Below are positions 21,733 through 21,755 of a DNA stretch of 21,755 nt, one piece after another (position 1 is the stretch's first letter; each line of letters opens with the position of its first letter). Position numbers and translations under genes: made by a program. The notes under the pieces are model-generated. The model did no database searches. It was not told the origin of the DNA and saw only the letters and a program-made list of their open reading frames with translations. Origin of the DNA: Lachnospiraceae bacterium UBA7182 (lineage in GTDB: Bacteria; Bacillota; Clostridia; Lachnospirales; Lachnospiraceae); the NCBI GenBank assembly GCA_002491115.1, contig DKVI01000114.1:1-21755 (forward strand), read 5' to 3'.

Positions 21733-21755
21733 CTAGTATAATCCAACTTTATTAA
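21733..21755 (-). CDS. Probable C-terminus of the alpha subunit (partial)
   Basis: One minus-strand frame entering from the window edge reads NKVGLY then TAG (21733-21735), 30 bases before the beta-subunit start. Spacing and gene order fit the end of the oxidoreductase alpha subunit, but seven codons are too few for recognition. Confidence 0.35.

Overview
The window looks like the chromosome of a Gram-positive, gut-type anaerobic clostridium (Lachnospiraceae-like). The evidence is strong AGGAGG ribosome sites, a ferredoxin-type 2-oxoacid oxidoreductase, a corrinoid protein remnant, an Rpn/PD-(D/E)XK transposase-like gene and many protein types common in that group. No rRNA, tRNA or CRISPR array was seen. 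Species placement is inference.

Layout. (1) 1-746: a TetR-type regulator behind a good promoter and two overlapping palindromes; its target gene is probably outside the window to the left. (2) 894-2908: an Rpn-family gene carrying a frameshift, plus a duplicated copy of its 3' end. A small lipoprotein gene lies between the two copies, so the lipoprotein is flanked by direct repeats of about 0.3 kb. (3) 3197-3661: a corrinoid (B12-binding) protein that has lost its N-terminal domain and start codon. (4) 3886-12581: a ten-gene operon on the minus strand. In transcription order it encodes a PQ-loop/SemiSWEET protein, a serine hydrolase, a polysaccharide-deacetylase-fold hydrolase, a CxxC mini-protein, a CobW-type GTPase, a DUF1097 membrane protein, a C45 Ntn-hydrolase, a LarA-type nickel racemase, malic enzyme and an ArsP_2-type permease. 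A LysR regulator and a FadR-type GntR regulator, overlapping each other, are transcribed divergently at 12942-14596. (5) 14620-17502: an AT-rich three-gene operon with overlapping genes, DUF262 - small ABC-type ATPase - HNH nuclease, which resembles anti-phage systems. It is divergent from an OLD-family ATPase/TOPRIM nuclease at 17696-19546. (6) 19580-21755: a second FadR-type GntR regulator, then the gamma and beta subunits (and probably the very end of the alpha subunit) of a 2-oxoacid:ferredoxin oxidoreductase.

How the genes may work together. The large operon combines three unrelated hydrolase folds, a metallochaperone GTPase, a hydroxyacid racemase and malic enzyme. I read it as a catabolic route in which amide- or imide-linked compounds are hydrolysed, a released D-hydroxyacid (malate is the best guess) is racemised, and L-malate is oxidatively decarboxylated to pyruvate. 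The substrate is unknown. The DUF262-ATPase-HNH operon mixes parts of two known defence types (GmrSD-like DUF262, and a Septu-like ATPase plus HNH pair) in an arrangement I cannot assign to a named system. With the metabolic operon, it is the main point of interest here.
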